Below are positions 34,908 through 43,348 of a DNA stretch of 64,000 nucleotides, piece by piece. The stretch comes from Nannocystis bainbridge (GTDB taxonomy: Bacteria > Myxococcota_A > Polyangia > Nannocystales > Nannocystaceae): assembly GCF_028368995.1 (NCBI RefSeq), contig NZ_JAQNDL010000005.1, positions 506,501-570,500 on the forward strand, in the 5' to 3' direction. A program made the position numbers and the translations under genes. The notes under the pieces were generated by a model. It worked only from the letters and a program-made list of their open reading frames with translations, was not told where the DNA came from and did no database searches. Numbering within the stretch: the first letter of the stretch is position 1; the number at the start of each line of letters is the position of its first letter.

Positions 34908-36020
34908 TCACGAACCGCGCCCGAGCGACTTCGGCCCCGCCGACTTCTTCGCCGCCGCGTGCGGCGGACGCTGGGCGCGCTCGACGATCGCCGCCAGGTA
35001 CGAGGCCGCGCTGTCGCGTTCGGTCAGGTGCTCGCGCGCCCGCGCCACCACCGTGTCGAAGTCCGGCCGCGCGGTCGGATTCGCCGGATCGGGGTTTTGC
35101 ACGGCTGCCAGGATGCTGAGCAGCAGCTCCTCGCTGCGCGCCCGCTCGCGGGCCTGGGCCCGGCGGCCGAACAGCTCGCGCACCAGCAGGATGGTGACCA
35201 GCAGCAGCACGACGCCGAGGCCGATCGCCAGCCAACCGAACAGCCCCAGCGACGCCTTCTTGTTGGGGCTGATCGAGATCCCGAGCTCGCTCATGCCATC
35301 ATTGACGCCGAGCACCAATTGCTTGGACAGCGCGCGACCGAACGCGCCCACCGCCCCGCCGTCCTCGCCGCCTGCCACCGCCAGCATCGTCGGCCCCAGG
35401 TCGCGCTCGAGCACCGTGCGCAGCGCCGGGCCGAGGTTGTCCTCGACCACGCGCTGCACCGCCGGCCCGAGATCTTCGGCGACGACGTCGCCGAGCGCCG
35501 GCCCCAGCTCCTCGCGCAGGCCCTGCGCCGTCGATTGCATGAACGCCGACAGCGCGGTGCGCGTGACCCCGTCGACGAACTCGCGGGTGAGGCGGCGATT
35601 CTCCGGCCCGACCGCCCCGGCCATCACCGCCCCGACCAGGTCCTTCACGCTCTTGGTGAGCGCGGGCGACACGTCCTCGCCGACCGCCCGGCCGAGCGCG
35701 CCGCTGATCGTGCGAATGTAGCGATCGCTCGCCTCGCCGATCCGCTGCATCCGCTCCTCGTCGGTGAGGCCGTCCATCGCCCCGCCGGTGATCGACTGCG
35801 TGAGGTCGTGGACGGCCGCCTGGATCTCCGGGTCTCGCAGCAGCCGCCGCAGCCGCGCGCGGTTGTTCTCGTCGTCGAGCGCCTGGAGCGTGCCCTCGAG
35901 CCCGCCCTCGACCCCGCCGCGCGCGATCTCGCGGGCATTGTGGGCGCAGGCGGCCTGAGAGAGCACGAGGGCGCCGACGAGGCACAGGGCGCGGCGTCCA
36001 AATTGAAGGGTGGCGTGCAT
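34908..36020 (-). CDS. Lipoprotein-type membrane protein with helical repeats
   Basis: A 370-residue protein. The ATG at 36020 gives a lipoprotein signal ending in SQAAC (Cys25). Residues 30-260 are amphipathic helices with a recurrent LGPAL/LGPAV pattern (EELGPALGDVVAEDLGPAVQRVVEDNLGPALRTVLERDLGP). A strong membrane segment follows (about 278-300, FGWLAIGLGVVLLLVTILLV), then a cytoplasmic-looking charged tail ending in KKSAGPKSLGRGS. Having both a lipid anchor and a transmembrane helix is unusual; the first could instead be an uncleaved or ordinary signal. Function unknown. Confidence 0.7.
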   Translation of the reverse strand: MHATLQFGRRALCLVGALVLSQAACAHNAREIARGGVEGGLEGTLQALDDENNRARLRRLLRDPEIQAAVHDLTQSITGGAMDGLTDEERMQRIGEASDRYIRTISGALGRAVGEDVSPALTKSVKDLVGAVMAGAVGPENRRLTREFVDGVTRTALSAFMQSTAQGLREELGPALGDVVAEDLGPAVQRVVEDNLGPALRTVLERDLGPTMLAVAGGEDGGAVGAFGRALSKQLVLGVNDGMSELGISISPNKKASLGLFGWLAIGLGVVLLLVTILLVRELFGRRAQARERARSEELLLSILAAVQNPDPANPTARPDFDTVVARAREHLTERDSAASYLAAIVERAQRPPHAAAKKSAGPKSLGRGS

Positions 36021-36394
36021 GCGGGGTCCAGGCTGCGCGTGCGCCCGTGAGGGCCGGGCGGACGAGCATTCTTCCGGTTCGTGCGAGTCGCGTCGGCAGC
36101 GCGCGACGCTGCTCGCCGCTGCCTCCGCCATATGATCGACCCGGCAGCGCGAGCAACCGGGCAAACGGCGACCGGCGCAGGAACCCGCCGCAGAGGCCGG
36201 TTCGCCCGCGCGCTCGCGTCCCCGTCCACCGACGCAGCCCCCGACGTGGCGCAATCCGCACAACCCGCGCGCCTCGGGGGCCCCGGGACCCGCGACGCCG
36301 GCGCGAGCTCGTCGTCCGGGGATCCGGTGCGGCTGGATTTCAGGCCGCGGACGATCCGGGCGCGGGTGGAGCTGCGGCGGAGGAAATGGGGTCC
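36021..36394. other. 374-base intergenic region, no gene found
   Basis: It lies between the divergent lipoprotein gene and the IS66 tnpA remnant. No terminal inverted repeat or hairpin family member is obvious, and no start with a usable Shine-Dalgarno site precedes a long frame. Confidence 0.4.
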
Positions 36395-36631
36395 ATGACG
36401 ACACAGGAGCGAGCGATGGCAGGCCCACCGGCGTCGAGCAGCCTGTCGTGCAAGGACTTCGCGGCCCGGGCCGGCGTCAACCCGCGGACGCTGACGTGGT
36501 GGAGGTCGAAGCTGGCGAGAATCGGCACGGCCGGGCCTGCGCCGGCCTGCTTCGTCGAGGTGACGGAGCAGCTCGCCGCGCTGGCTGCCGCGCCACCTAT
36601 CGCTATTGCGGCACGCGTGCAACCGCTCTAA
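36395..36631 (+). CDS. IS66 TnpA-like HTH protein, truncated remnant (copy 1)
   Basis: A 78-residue protein with the transposase-type helix-turn-helix of IS66 accessory protein TnpA: LSCKDFAARAGVNPRTLTWWRSKL, then FVEVTEQL. Intact TnpA proteins are roughly 100-140 residues, so the C-terminus is missing. The ATG at 36416 (MAGPP) is an alternative start because it is conserved in the second copy at 53675. No TnpB or TnpC gene follows, so the element cannot move on its own. Its 3' end overlaps the stop of the convergent gene at 36628 by four bases. Confidence 0.7.
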   Translation: MTTQERAMAGPPASSSLSCKDFAARAGVNPRTLTWWRSKLARIGTAGPAPACFVEVTEQLAALAAAPPIAIAARVQPL

Positions 36632-36963
36632 TTGATGCGGATCCGCGAGATCTTGCCGTCCAATCCGTTGTTGCGGATGAAGGTGACCCTCACGTACTCA
36701 TCCTCGTACGTGCGCTCGAACGTGGGAACGATGTACTCCGGGGCCGGTCGCTTGACGTTGATGATGCAGAAATCGTCGGACGTCGACCCGGACGGGTCAT
36801 CGTATAGACGGATCTCTGCCCCCGGCCTGACATTGAAGAATTTGGCCGAGCGGATCTCGTCATTCCTGACCGGCTTGAAGTCTTGACCCGGAGCATCCTC
36901 GACCGTCTGGATGATGTTCTGAGTGGCGTCGTTACCTTCGTAGAATGCGATGATCCCTGACAT
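36628..36963 (-). CDS. Small beta-rich protein, possibly beta/gamma-crystallin-like
   Basis: A 111-residue protein with clearly lower GC and different codon use from its surroundings. The ATG follows a strong GAGAGAGG site. The sequence (MSGIIAFYEGNDATQNIIQ, RSAKFFNVRPGAEIRLYDDPSGSTSDDF, IVPTFERTYEDEYV, NGLDGKISRIRI) resembles, from memory, a family with a beta/gamma-crystallin-like pattern: IxFYEGNDxxQ, then an ENVxxGxxIxVYDxPxGSxxDD motif. That assignment is tentative. The lower GC and the abutting IS66 remnant point to horizontal acquisition. No signal peptide. Confidence 0.7.
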   Translation of the reverse strand: MSGIIAFYEGNDATQNIIQTVEDAPGQDFKPVRNDEIRSAKFFNVRPGAEIRLYDDPSGSTSDDFCIINVKRPAPEYIVPTFERTYEDEYVRVTFIRNNGLDGKISRIRIN

Positions 36964-36997
36964 GTATCCTCTCTCCCGGGCGTCGTTTGCCCGCCCC

Positions 36998-37027
36998 GAT
37001 AAAGACCGATCTGCATTCCCCAGTCAA
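36998..37027 (-). promoter_or_regulatory. Candidate promoter for the small beta-rich protein
   Basis: On the minus strand TTGACT (37027-37022) and TTTATC (37003-36998) are separated by 18 bases. Transcription would start about 28 bases before the ATG, just ahead of the GAGAGAGG ribosome-binding site. Confidence 0.4.
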
Positions 37028-37321
37028 TGAGCGATGTCGCCCTATAGAAGTCGGATTCGGGCGTCTTTGAAGCGTTCTGCGCGACATCACGCGAAGCGGC
37101 GGAGGTCCCAATGCGACGGGTCGCACGGGTTGGTGCGTCGCTTCATTCCTGCTCGCCGTGGTTGGGAACCACGATCTCCATCACCGCGCTCGATGTGATG
37201 CAGATCGCAATTCTAGACCGGTGTCTACGGCGCAGCGCGTGCGGGGACGCCCGACCGGCGCCCCGCCGACCCAACGGACCCGTCAGCCACCGTCACCCGC
37301 TGCGGGGCGCAATGCTCGTAC

Positions 37322-37337
37322 ATGTCCTTCGGGACAT
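37322..37337. repeat. GGACATGTCC-family hairpin
   Basis: ATGTCC and GGACAT pair around a TTCG tetraloop, 71 bases upstream of the methyltransferase start. TTCG is a stabilising loop sequence in RNA. Confidence 0.5.
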
Positions 37338-37407
37338 CCTCGGCGCCGCGGGCGACCCGCCGGCACGCGCGCGTCAGATCGGCTCCCCGCCGTGCTACCC
37401 CTCGCGC

Positions 37408-38025
37408 ATGAGCGAAACGACCCCCCACCCCGGTGTCCCCTCGCAGCTGTTCGTCCAGGCCTACGAGGGCACCCCCCCGTGGGACGTCGGCGCCCCGCAG
37501 GCCGCCTTCGTCGCCCTCGCCGACGGCGGCCTCATCCGTGGCGACGTGCTCGACGTCGGCTGCGGCCCTGGCGACAACGCCCTCTTCATGGCTGAGCGGG
37601 GTCACGACGTGTGGGGCGTCGACCTCGTGCCCGAGGCGATCGCGCGCGCCCAGGCCAAGGCCGGGGCGCGCGGGCTCGAAGTCCGCTTCCTCGTCCACGA
37701 CGCCCTGAACCTCGCCGCGCTCGGCCGGCGCTTCGACACCCTGCTCGACTCCGGCCTCTTCCACGTGTTCGGCGACCGCGACCGCGTCCTCTACGTGCGC
37801 TCGCTGGCCGACGCCATCCAGCCCGGCGGGCTGCTCCACATCCTCTGCTTCAGCGACGAGGAGGACGCCGAGCACGGCCCGCGGCGGATCGGCCAGGCCG
37901 AGCTGCGCGACGCCTTCAAGGACGGCTGGACCGTCCGCGACATCCGCCCGGCCCGCTTCGCCAGCCTCGCGCACCCCGGCGGCGCGCGGGCCTGGTGCGC
38001 CACGATCGAGCGCGCCGGCGAGTGA
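37408..38025 (+). CDS. Class I SAM-dependent methyltransferase
   Basis: A 205-residue protein. The ATG at 37408 is chosen because it precedes the conserved N-terminus; the frame is open further upstream without support. Motif I is LDVGCGPGDNALFMAERG, with the acidic end of strand 2 in VWGVDLVPEAI, and motif IV is FDTLLDSGLFHVF. The size and the GTPPWDVGAPQ opening fit small-molecule methyltransferases of the TehB/thiopurine-like group. The C-terminus is short. Monocistronic. The substrate cannot be predicted. Confidence 0.88.
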   Translation: MSETTPHPGVPSQLFVQAYEGTPPWDVGAPQAAFVALADGGLIRGDVLDVGCGPGDNALFMAERGHDVWGVDLVPEAIARAQAKAGARGLEVRFLVHDALNLAALGRRFDTLLDSGLFHVFGDRDRVLYVRSLADAIQPGGLLHILCFSDEEDAEHGPRRIGQAELRDAFKDGWTVRDIRPARFASLAHPGGARAWCATIERAGE

Positions 38026-38211
38026 CGCTGTTCGCCGCGATGCCGACCGCGCGGCAGCAGGCGCGCGCGCGGCCCTGACGGCCCGCTGGGGGATTCTCGT
38101 GGCCGAACGCGACCCCGGCCCGCGAGTCGCGGCCAACCGCACGCTGCTCGCATTCTCGCCTGCGGTGATTCACCCTGGTCGCGCGCGCCCCCGGGTGTAA
38201 CTTGCAGCCGC

Positions 38212-38796
38212 ATGAAAGCCCGCTCGCTCGCCGTCACGCTCTGTACCCTCGCGCTCGGCCTCGCCTCGACCGCCGCGCACGCCTCCAACTACCCGCCCGA
38301 CTACGACATGTGCAGCCTCACCGAGACGCTGTACTCGGGGCCGTTCAAGGTGATCCGCGACTTCGTCGATCCGTGGGACGAGCACTACAAGCTCACCATC
38401 GTCTACGACGGCTACCTGCGCGACAGCTACGCCGACGACCAGATCAACTTCTACGTGTCGGTCAACGGCAACAACGCCATGCTCGACGCCCTGCCCGGCG
38501 CCAACGACGACGCCTACGTGTTCCTCGACTCCGGCCCGCGCGCCTGTCACTGGTGCCCCAACGGCCCCAACCCGAACAGCTCGTGCGCCAACGTCACCTT
38601 CGACCCGTACCAGAGCGGCAAGTGGCTCTGCAGCTACCCGAGCGCCGTCGAGAACCACCTGTTCTACTGGACCCACGACGAGTTCGGCGGGCTCAACGCG
38701 TGGGACCTCGAGCTCGCGGCCGAGGCCGGGGGCCAGTGGGACAGCAACTACGGCGGCAACTTCGACCTGCGCTTCGAGCCCAACACCTGCTGGTGA
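38212..38796 (+). CDS. Secreted hypothetical protein
   Basis: A 194-residue protein with a clear signal peptide (MKARSLAVTLCTLALGLASTAAHA). The mature part is Asp/Tyr-rich and beta-strand-like (YKLTIVYDGYLRDSYADDQINFYVSVNGNN), with five cysteines including CHWCPNG, and ends in NTCW. No repeats or catalytic motif are visible. The pattern suggests a small extracellular or periplasmic binding or structural domain. It is separated from the previous gene by 186 bases. The family is not recognised. Confidence 0.75.
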   Translation: MKARSLAVTLCTLALGLASTAAHASNYPPDYDMCSLTETLYSGPFKVIRDFVDPWDEHYKLTIVYDGYLRDSYADDQINFYVSVNGNNAMLDALPGANDDAYVFLDSGPRACHWCPNGPNPNSSCANVTFDPYQSGKWLCSYPSAVENHLFYWTHDEFGGLNAWDLELAAEAGGQWDSNYGGNFDLRFEPNTCW

Positions 38797-38923
38797 ATGA
38801 CGGGTCCCGAAAGCGCGGTCGTGCGGCCGCCGGGCCCCACCCGCTCGCTCGCGCGCGTCCCTCGGGGCAATCACCACAGTCGCACCCACCCTCGCCGCGC
38901 GCGGGAGAATCGTCGCAGCGCCT

Positions 38924-38946
38924 ACCCGCTTAAAGGCGGGTATACA
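38924..38946 (+). promoter_or_regulatory. Small hairpin and -10-like box before the amidohydrolase
   Basis: ACCCGC-TTAAAG-GCGGGT (38924-38941) overlaps TATACA (38941-38946), 41 bases before the ATG at 38988. No -35 box is evident. The overlap could allow control of promoter opening, but this is speculative. Confidence 0.3.
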
Positions 38947-38987
38947 CTGCGACCATTCTTTTGCGAAGGTCCGTGCGGACCTCGCCG

Positions 38988-40781
38988 ATGACAGCCCGCA
39001 CGGACGCCGACCTCTTCCTCTTCAACGGCAACATCACGACCATGGATCCGCGGGCCCCCGCGGCCACGGCGGCGGCGATCCAGAACGGGCGATTCGTCGC
39101 CGTCGGCGACGACGCGACCATCCTGGCCCGCGCCGGCGCCGGCCCGCGCATGATCGACCTGCGCGGCCGGCGGGCGATCCCCGGCCTCATCGATTCGCAC
39201 CTCCACCTCATCCGCGGCGGCCTGACCTACAACAGCGAATTGCGGTGGGACGGCGTCGCCTCGCTGTCCGAGGCGCTGCGGCGGCTGCGGGCCCAGGCCC
39301 AGATCACCCCGCCGCCGCAGTGGGTCCGCGTCGTCGGCGGCTGGTCGGAGTTTCAGTTCGCCGAGCGGCGCATGCCGACCCTCGACGAGCTCAACGCCGC
39401 CGCGCCCGACACCCCCGTGTTCGTGCTCCACCTCTATTCGCAGGCGCTGCTCAACCGCGCCGCGCTGCGGGCCGTCGGCTACACGCGCGACACGCCCGAC
39501 CCGCCCGGCGGCGTCATCCAGCGCGACCGTCACGGCGAGCCGACCGGCCTGCTCGTCGCCAAGCCCAACGCCTGGATCCTCTACGCCACCCTCGCCAAAG
39601 GCCCGCGGCTCGGCCTCGACGAGCAGCGCAACAGCACGCGTCATTTCATGCGCGAGCTCAACCGCCTCGGCATCACCGGGGCGATCGACGCCGGCGGCGG
39701 CTTTCAGCAGTACCCCGAGCACTACCAGATCGTCGAGGAGCTCGCGGCCGCCCGCCAGCTCACCGTGCGGATCGCCTACAACCTGTTCACCCAGCGCCCG
39801 GGCCAGGAGCTGGCCGACTTTCAGCAGTGGGCCGACAGCGTCGCTCCCGGCCGCGGCGACGATTATTACCGCCTCAACGGCGCCGGCGAGATGCTCGTCT
39901 ACTCGGCCGCCGACTTCGAGGACTTCCTCGAGCCGCGACCCGACCTCCCGCCGCACATGGAGGCCCAGCTCGGCGCCGTCGTCGAGCACCTGGTCGCCAA
40001 TCGCTGGCCGTTCCGCCTGCACGCCACCTACGACGAATCGATCGCCCGCATGCTCGACGTGTTCGAGGCCGTCGATCGCAAGGTCCCCTTCGCCGGCCTG
40101 CGGTGGTTCTTCGATCACGCCGAGACCGTGTCCCCGCGCAGCATCGACCGCATCGCCGCGCTCGGCGGCGGCATCGCCATCCAGCACCGCATGGCCTACC
40201 AGGGCGAGCATTTCCTGCGCCGCTACGGCCCCGAGGCCACCAGCGACGCCCCGCCGGTGAAGCGCATGCTGGCCGCCGGCATCCCCGTCGGCGGCGGCAC
40301 CGACGCCACGCGCGTCGCCAGCTACAACCCATGGGTCGGCCTCGCCTGGCTGGTCTCCGGCCGCAGCGTCGGCGGCACCGAGCTGCTCGGCCCTGGCGCC
40401 CGGCTGTCGCGCGAGCAGGCCCTGCGCCTCTACACCGCCAGCAACGGGTGGTTCTCCGGCGAGCACGGCCAGCGCGGCCTCGTCGCCGCGGGCTGCCTCG
40501 GCGACCTCGCCGTGCTGTCCGACGACTACTTCGCCGTGCCCGAGAGCCAGATCCGCGACCTCACCTCCGTGCTCACCGTGGTCGGCGGCGAAGTCGTGCA
40601 CGCCAGCGGCGAGTTCGGCGGCCTCGCCCCGCCGCCGCTGCCGTTCAGCCCCGACTGGGCCCCGCCCGCGCACCACGGCGGCTACGACCCCGGCCTCGTC
40701 GCCCACGCGCTCGGCCGCCGCGCCCACGCCCATCATCACCACCACCACTTCGGCCTCGCCTGCCCCTGCGCGGTGTTCTGA
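38988..40781 (+). CDS. Amidohydrolase, YtcJ-like, with His-rich tail
   Basis: A 597-residue amidohydrolase-superfamily protein (Amidohydro_3). The ATG at 38988 fits the family N-terminus (DLFLFNGNITTMDPR). The metal-binding PGLIDSHLHL motif gives His71 and His73; further candidates are in WPFRLHATYDE, FDHAETVSP and GGGTDATR. The C-terminus is unusual: a run of His (AHAHHHHHHFG) then CPCAVF, which may bind extra metal. The next gene starts four bases after the stop, so the two are coupled. It probably heads a metabolic and transport cluster that continues to 44954. Confidence 0.9.
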   Translation: MTARTDADLFLFNGNITTMDPRAPAATAAAIQNGRFVAVGDDATILARAGAGPRMIDLRGRRAIPGLIDSHLHLIRGGLTYNSELRWDGVASLSEALRRLRAQAQITPPPQWVRVVGGWSEFQFAERRMPTLDELNAAAPDTPVFVLHLYSQALLNRAALRAVGYTRDTPDPPGGVIQRDRHGEPTGLLVAKPNAWILYATLAKGPRLGLDEQRNSTRHFMRELNRLGITGAIDAGGGFQQYPEHYQIVEELAAARQLTVRIAYNLFTQRPGQELADFQQWADSVAPGRGDDYYRLNGAGEMLVYSAADFEDFLEPRPDLPPHMEAQLGAVVEHLVANRWPFRLHATYDESIARMLDVFEAVDRKVPFAGLRWFFDHAETVSPRSIDRIAALGGGIAIQHRMAYQGEHFLRRYGPEATSDAPPVKRMLAAGIPVGGGTDATRVASYNPWVGLAWLVSGRSVGGTELLGPGARLSREQALRLYTASNGWFSGEHGQRGLVAAGCLGDLAVLSDDYFAVPESQIRDLTSVLTVVGGEVVHASGEFGGLAPPPLPFSPDWAPPAHHGGYDPGLVAHALGRRAHAHHHHHHFGLACPCAVF

Positions 40782-40785
40782 TCCC

Positions 40786-42375
40786 ATGCACCTGTCCTCG
40801 CGGACATACCAGGCGCCGCCCCGCGCCTGGCCGGGGGCTCGCGCGCCCGCAGCCCGGGCCGCCGCCCTGGCGGTCGCGCTCGGCGGCCCCGGCCTCGCCC
40901 GCGCCGAGCCGGCCGGCGGTCCGAACGGACATGTCCCCGGAGACATGCCGCATAGGCCAGGTTCGTTCGCACATGCCCACAAGGACATGTCCACGAAGCC
41001 AGCCTCGCCCGCCCAGGCCGCGGGCGCCAGCGAGGCCGCCGCGCTCGCCGGGCGCGGCGCCGGACCGCCCGCAGCCCCGCCGCCGTACCGCCTGCTGCGC
41101 GCCGACGAGGACTACCGCTACCTCCGCGACCCCCGGCGCCGCGTCGACTGGCTCGATCGCCTCAAGTACGTCCCGCTCGGCCCGCGCCGGCGGGTCGCGC
41201 TCGGCTTCGGCGGTGAGGCCCGCCAGCGCCTCGACAGCTTCCGCCACCTCGACTGGGGGGCAGGCCCGCCGCGCTCGCTGTCGTGGCTGCAGCGCTATAT
41301 GCTGCACGCCGAGCTGCGCGCCCCGAACTTCCGCGCCTTTGTCCAGCTCAAGAGCGCGCTCGAGCACGGCCGCCCCGGCGGCCCGCGGGACGTCGACCGC
41401 GACGACCTCGATTTCCACCAAGCCTTCGCCGAATTCGAGCACGAGCGCCCTGGCCTGCGCCTCGTCGTCCGCGCTGGCCGCCACGAGCTCGGATTCGGCT
41501 CGGGCCGGCTCGTGTCGCCGCGCGAGGGCCCCAACGTGCGCCGCAGCTTCGACGGCGTCTCGCTGATCGTCGCCGCCCGCCGCGTGCGCGCGCACCTGTT
41601 CATCACCCGCCCGGTCGCCACCCGCCCCGGCCTGTTCGACGACGGCTGGGAGCGCGGCCAGTGGTTCGCCGGCGCCCACCTCACCGTGCCCTCCCCGCTG
41701 CGCGGCGGCCAGGTCGACCTCTACGCGCTCTACCTCGACCGCCCCGGCGCCGTCTATCAGCGCGGCGCGGCCCACGAGCGGCGCCTGTCTCTCGGGACAC
41801 GTTGGTTCGGCGCCGCCGGCCGGCTCGACTACAACCTCGAGGCCGTGCTGCAGACCGGCACGTTCGGCGCCGCCCCGCTGCTCGCCTGGACCCTCGCCAG
41901 CGACACCGGCGTCGCCCTGCCGCTGCCGTGGCGCCCGCGGCTCGGCGTGCGCCTCGACGTCGCCTCCGGCGATCGCGGCGGCGATCGGCCGATGGGCACC
42001 TTCTCGCCGCTGTTCCCCAAGGGCTCCTACTTCGGCGAGGACGGCACTCTCGGCCCCGCCAACTTCTACGACCTCCACCCGATGCTGTCCCTCGCGCCGC
42101 TGCAGCGCCTGAGCCTCACCTTCGACTGGGTGTGCCTGTGGCGGTACAGCCGCGCCGACGGCGTCTACAACGTCCCCGGCGAGCCGCTCGTCGCCGACCT
42201 GAACCCCGAGCGCTTCATCGGTCACCGCGCCGGCGCCAACCTCGAGGTCGAGCTCGGCCGCCACATCGGCTTCGTCGTCACCCTCGGCCGGTTCTTCCGC
42301 GGCCCCTTCCTCGCCCGCGCCGGCCGCCCGCGCGACCTCGACTTCATCGCCACCTGGCTGACCCTCAAGTTCTGA
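40786..42375 (+). CDS. Alginate-export-family porin-like outer-membrane protein
   Basis: A 529-residue protein. A signal peptide ends in LARAEP (about residue 40). The mature region from about residue 105 has the Alginate_exp pattern: ADEDYRYLRDP, then a long beta barrel with VALGFGGEARQRLDSF, WLQRYMLHAELRA, RAGRHELGFGSGRLVSPREGPNVRRSFDG and the closing DFIATWLTLKF. Residues 41-100 are low complexity. The first 205 bases carry three copies of the GGACATGTCC hairpin family, which therefore encode residues such as MHLSSRTYQ, GHVPGDMPH and HKDMST. It likely transports the substrate of the neighbouring hydrolases. Confidence 0.8.
   Translation: MHLSSRTYQAPPRAWPGARAPAARAAALAVALGGPGLARAEPAGGPNGHVPGDMPHRPGSFAHAHKDMSTKPASPAQAAGASEAAALAGRGAGPPAAPPPYRLLRADEDYRYLRDPRRRVDWLDRLKYVPLGPRRRVALGFGGEARQRLDSFRHLDWGAGPPRSLSWLQRYMLHAELRAPNFRAFVQLKSALEHGRPGGPRDVDRDDLDFHQAFAEFEHERPGLRLVVRAGRHELGFGSGRLVSPREGPNVRRSFDGVSLIVAARRVRAHLFITRPVATRPGLFDDGWERGQWFAGAHLTVPSPLRGGQVDLYALYLDRPGAVYQRGAAHERRLSLGTRWFGAAGRLDYNLEAVLQTGTFGAAPLLAWTLASDTGVALPLPWRPRLGVRLDVASGDRGGDRPMGTFSPLFPKGSYFGEDGTLGPANFYDLHPMLSLAPLQRLSLTFDWVCLWRYSRADGVYNVPGEPLVADLNPERFIGHRAGANLEVELGRHIGFVVTLGRFFRGPFLARAGRPRDLDFIATWLTLKF
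40793..40990. repeat. Three GGACATGTCC-family hairpins inside a coding N-terminus
   Basis: TGTCC-TCGC-GGACA lies at 40793-40806. CATGTC-CCCGGA-GACATG lies at 40930-40947, within an exact GGACATGTCC at 40927. ACATGCCC-ACAA-GGACATGT lies at 40971-40990 with one mismatch, including another exact GGACATGTCC beginning at 40983. All three fall in the first 70 codons of the porin-like gene. Confidence 0.6.
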
Positions 42376-42421
42376 CTCCTGTCATTTGCCAATCACACCA
42401 ATCACCCAAGGTCCATTCATC

Positions 42422-43078
42422 ATGCCCACCGCCACCGCCACGCCCGCCCGCTCGCTGCTCACCCCGCGCGACCACACCCTCATCCTCATCGATCACCAGC
42501 CGCAGATGGCCTTCGCCACCCGCTCGATCGACGCCGTCCTGCTGCGCAACAACGCCGCCATGGCCGCCCGCGCCGCCCGCATCTTCGAGGTCGCCACCAT
42601 CCTCACCACCGTCGCCGAGAAGACCTTCTCCGGCCCGATCTTCGCCGAGATCGCCGCCGCCCAGCCCGGGCACGACATCCTCGATCGCACCACCATGAAT
42701 TGCTGGGAGGACGCCAGCGTGGTCGCCCGCGTCAATCAGCTCGGCCACTCGCGGATCGTCATCGCCGGCCTGTGGACCTCCGTCTGCATCGTCGGCCCCG
42801 TGCTCTCCGCGCTCGAGCAGGGCTTCGAGGTCTACGTGATCACCGACGCTTGCGGCGACGTGTCCGAGGAGGCCCACGAGCGCGCCGTCACCCGCATGGT
42901 CCAGGCCGGCGCGCGCCCGCTGACGGCCCTGCAGTACCTGCTCGAGCTCCAGCGCGACTGGGCCCGCGGCGACACCTACGGCGCCGTCACCGGCCTCGCC
43001 GCCGAGCTGGGCGGCGCCTACGGCCTCGGGATCATCTACGCCAAGGCCATGTTCGGCGGCTCCGAAGGCGGCCACTAG
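42422..43078 (+). CDS. Isochorismatase-family cysteine hydrolase (YcaC-like)
   Basis: A 218-residue protein. The ATG at 42422 precedes the conserved LTPRDHTLILIDHQPQMAF. The catalytic triad of the family is visible: Asp in LIDHQPQ, Lys in AEKTFSGPIF and Cys in GLWTSVCIVGP, followed by the VYVITDACGDVSEEAHERAV segment. Length and the TFSGP and NCWED motifs match YcaC-type hydrolases, which cleave C-N or C-O bonds in small amides or nitrogenous compounds. The next gene (XapX) follows by 6 bases. Cytoplasmic; substrate unknown. Confidence 0.92.
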   Translation: MPTATATPARSLLTPRDHTLILIDHQPQMAFATRSIDAVLLRNNAAMAARAARIFEVATILTTVAEKTFSGPIFAEIAAAQPGHDILDRTTMNCWEDASVVARVNQLGHSRIVIAGLWTSVCIVGPVLSALEQGFEVYVITDACGDVSEEAHERAVTRMVQAGARPLTALQYLLELQRDWARGDTYGAVTGLAAELGGAYGLGIIYAKAMFGGSEGGH

Positions 43079-43084
43079 GCGGCC

Positions 43085-43348
43085 ATGAAGCTCTACCTGC
43101 TCTCTCTGGGCGTCGGCGTGCTCGTCGGCGTCCTCTACGGCGCGCTCAACGTGCGCTCGCCGGCGCCGCCGATCGTCGCCCTGCTCGGGCTGTTCGGCAT
43201 GCTGCTCGGCGAGCAGGTCGGGCCGGTCGCGCGGCGCATCCTCGCCGGCCAGCCATTGACGGCCGCGTGGTTCTCCCGCGAGTGTACGCCCAAGATCACC
43301 GGCGTGACCGCGCCCGAGCCCGACCATGGCGACCCCGTTTCCCGCTGA
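43085..43348 (+). CDS. XapX domain membrane protein (DUF1427)
   Basis: An 87-residue protein with two predicted membrane segments (about residues 2-20 and 27-48). The diagnostic LLSLGVGVLVGVLYGALNVRSPAPPIVALLGLFGMLLGEQ matches the XapX/DUF1427 family. A soluble C-terminal tail (residues 50-87) is longer than in many members. Family members often sit beside isochorismatase-like and amidohydrolase genes, as here. It overlaps the MFS gene by 23 bases, so the two are translationally coupled. Molecular role unknown. Confidence 0.9.
   Translation: MKLYLLSLGVGVLVGVLYGALNVRSPAPPIVALLGLFGMLLGEQVGPVARRILAGQPLTAAWFSRECTPKITGVTAPEPDHGDPVSR

Larger units (their letters stand above)
36964..37407. other. 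444-base lower-GC intergenic region
   Basis: It contains the leader and candidate promoter of the small minus-strand gene. There is a hairpin CGTGGTT-GGG-AACCACG at 37157-37173 and a GGACATGTCC-family hairpin at 37322-37337. GC falls well below the window average up to about 37230, then returns to normal. No gene is supported. Confidence 0.45.

Noticed and set aside
37157..37173. CGTGGTT-GGG-AACCACG hairpin considered as part of a tRNA
   Set aside because: No acceptor stem, anticodon arm or CCA end surrounds it. It is a simple hairpin.
41789..41806. CTGTCTCTCGGGACACG as another hairpin-family member
   Set aside because: It codes for LSLGTRW in the barrel of the porin-like protein and pairs only GTC with GAC. 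It is likely chance.
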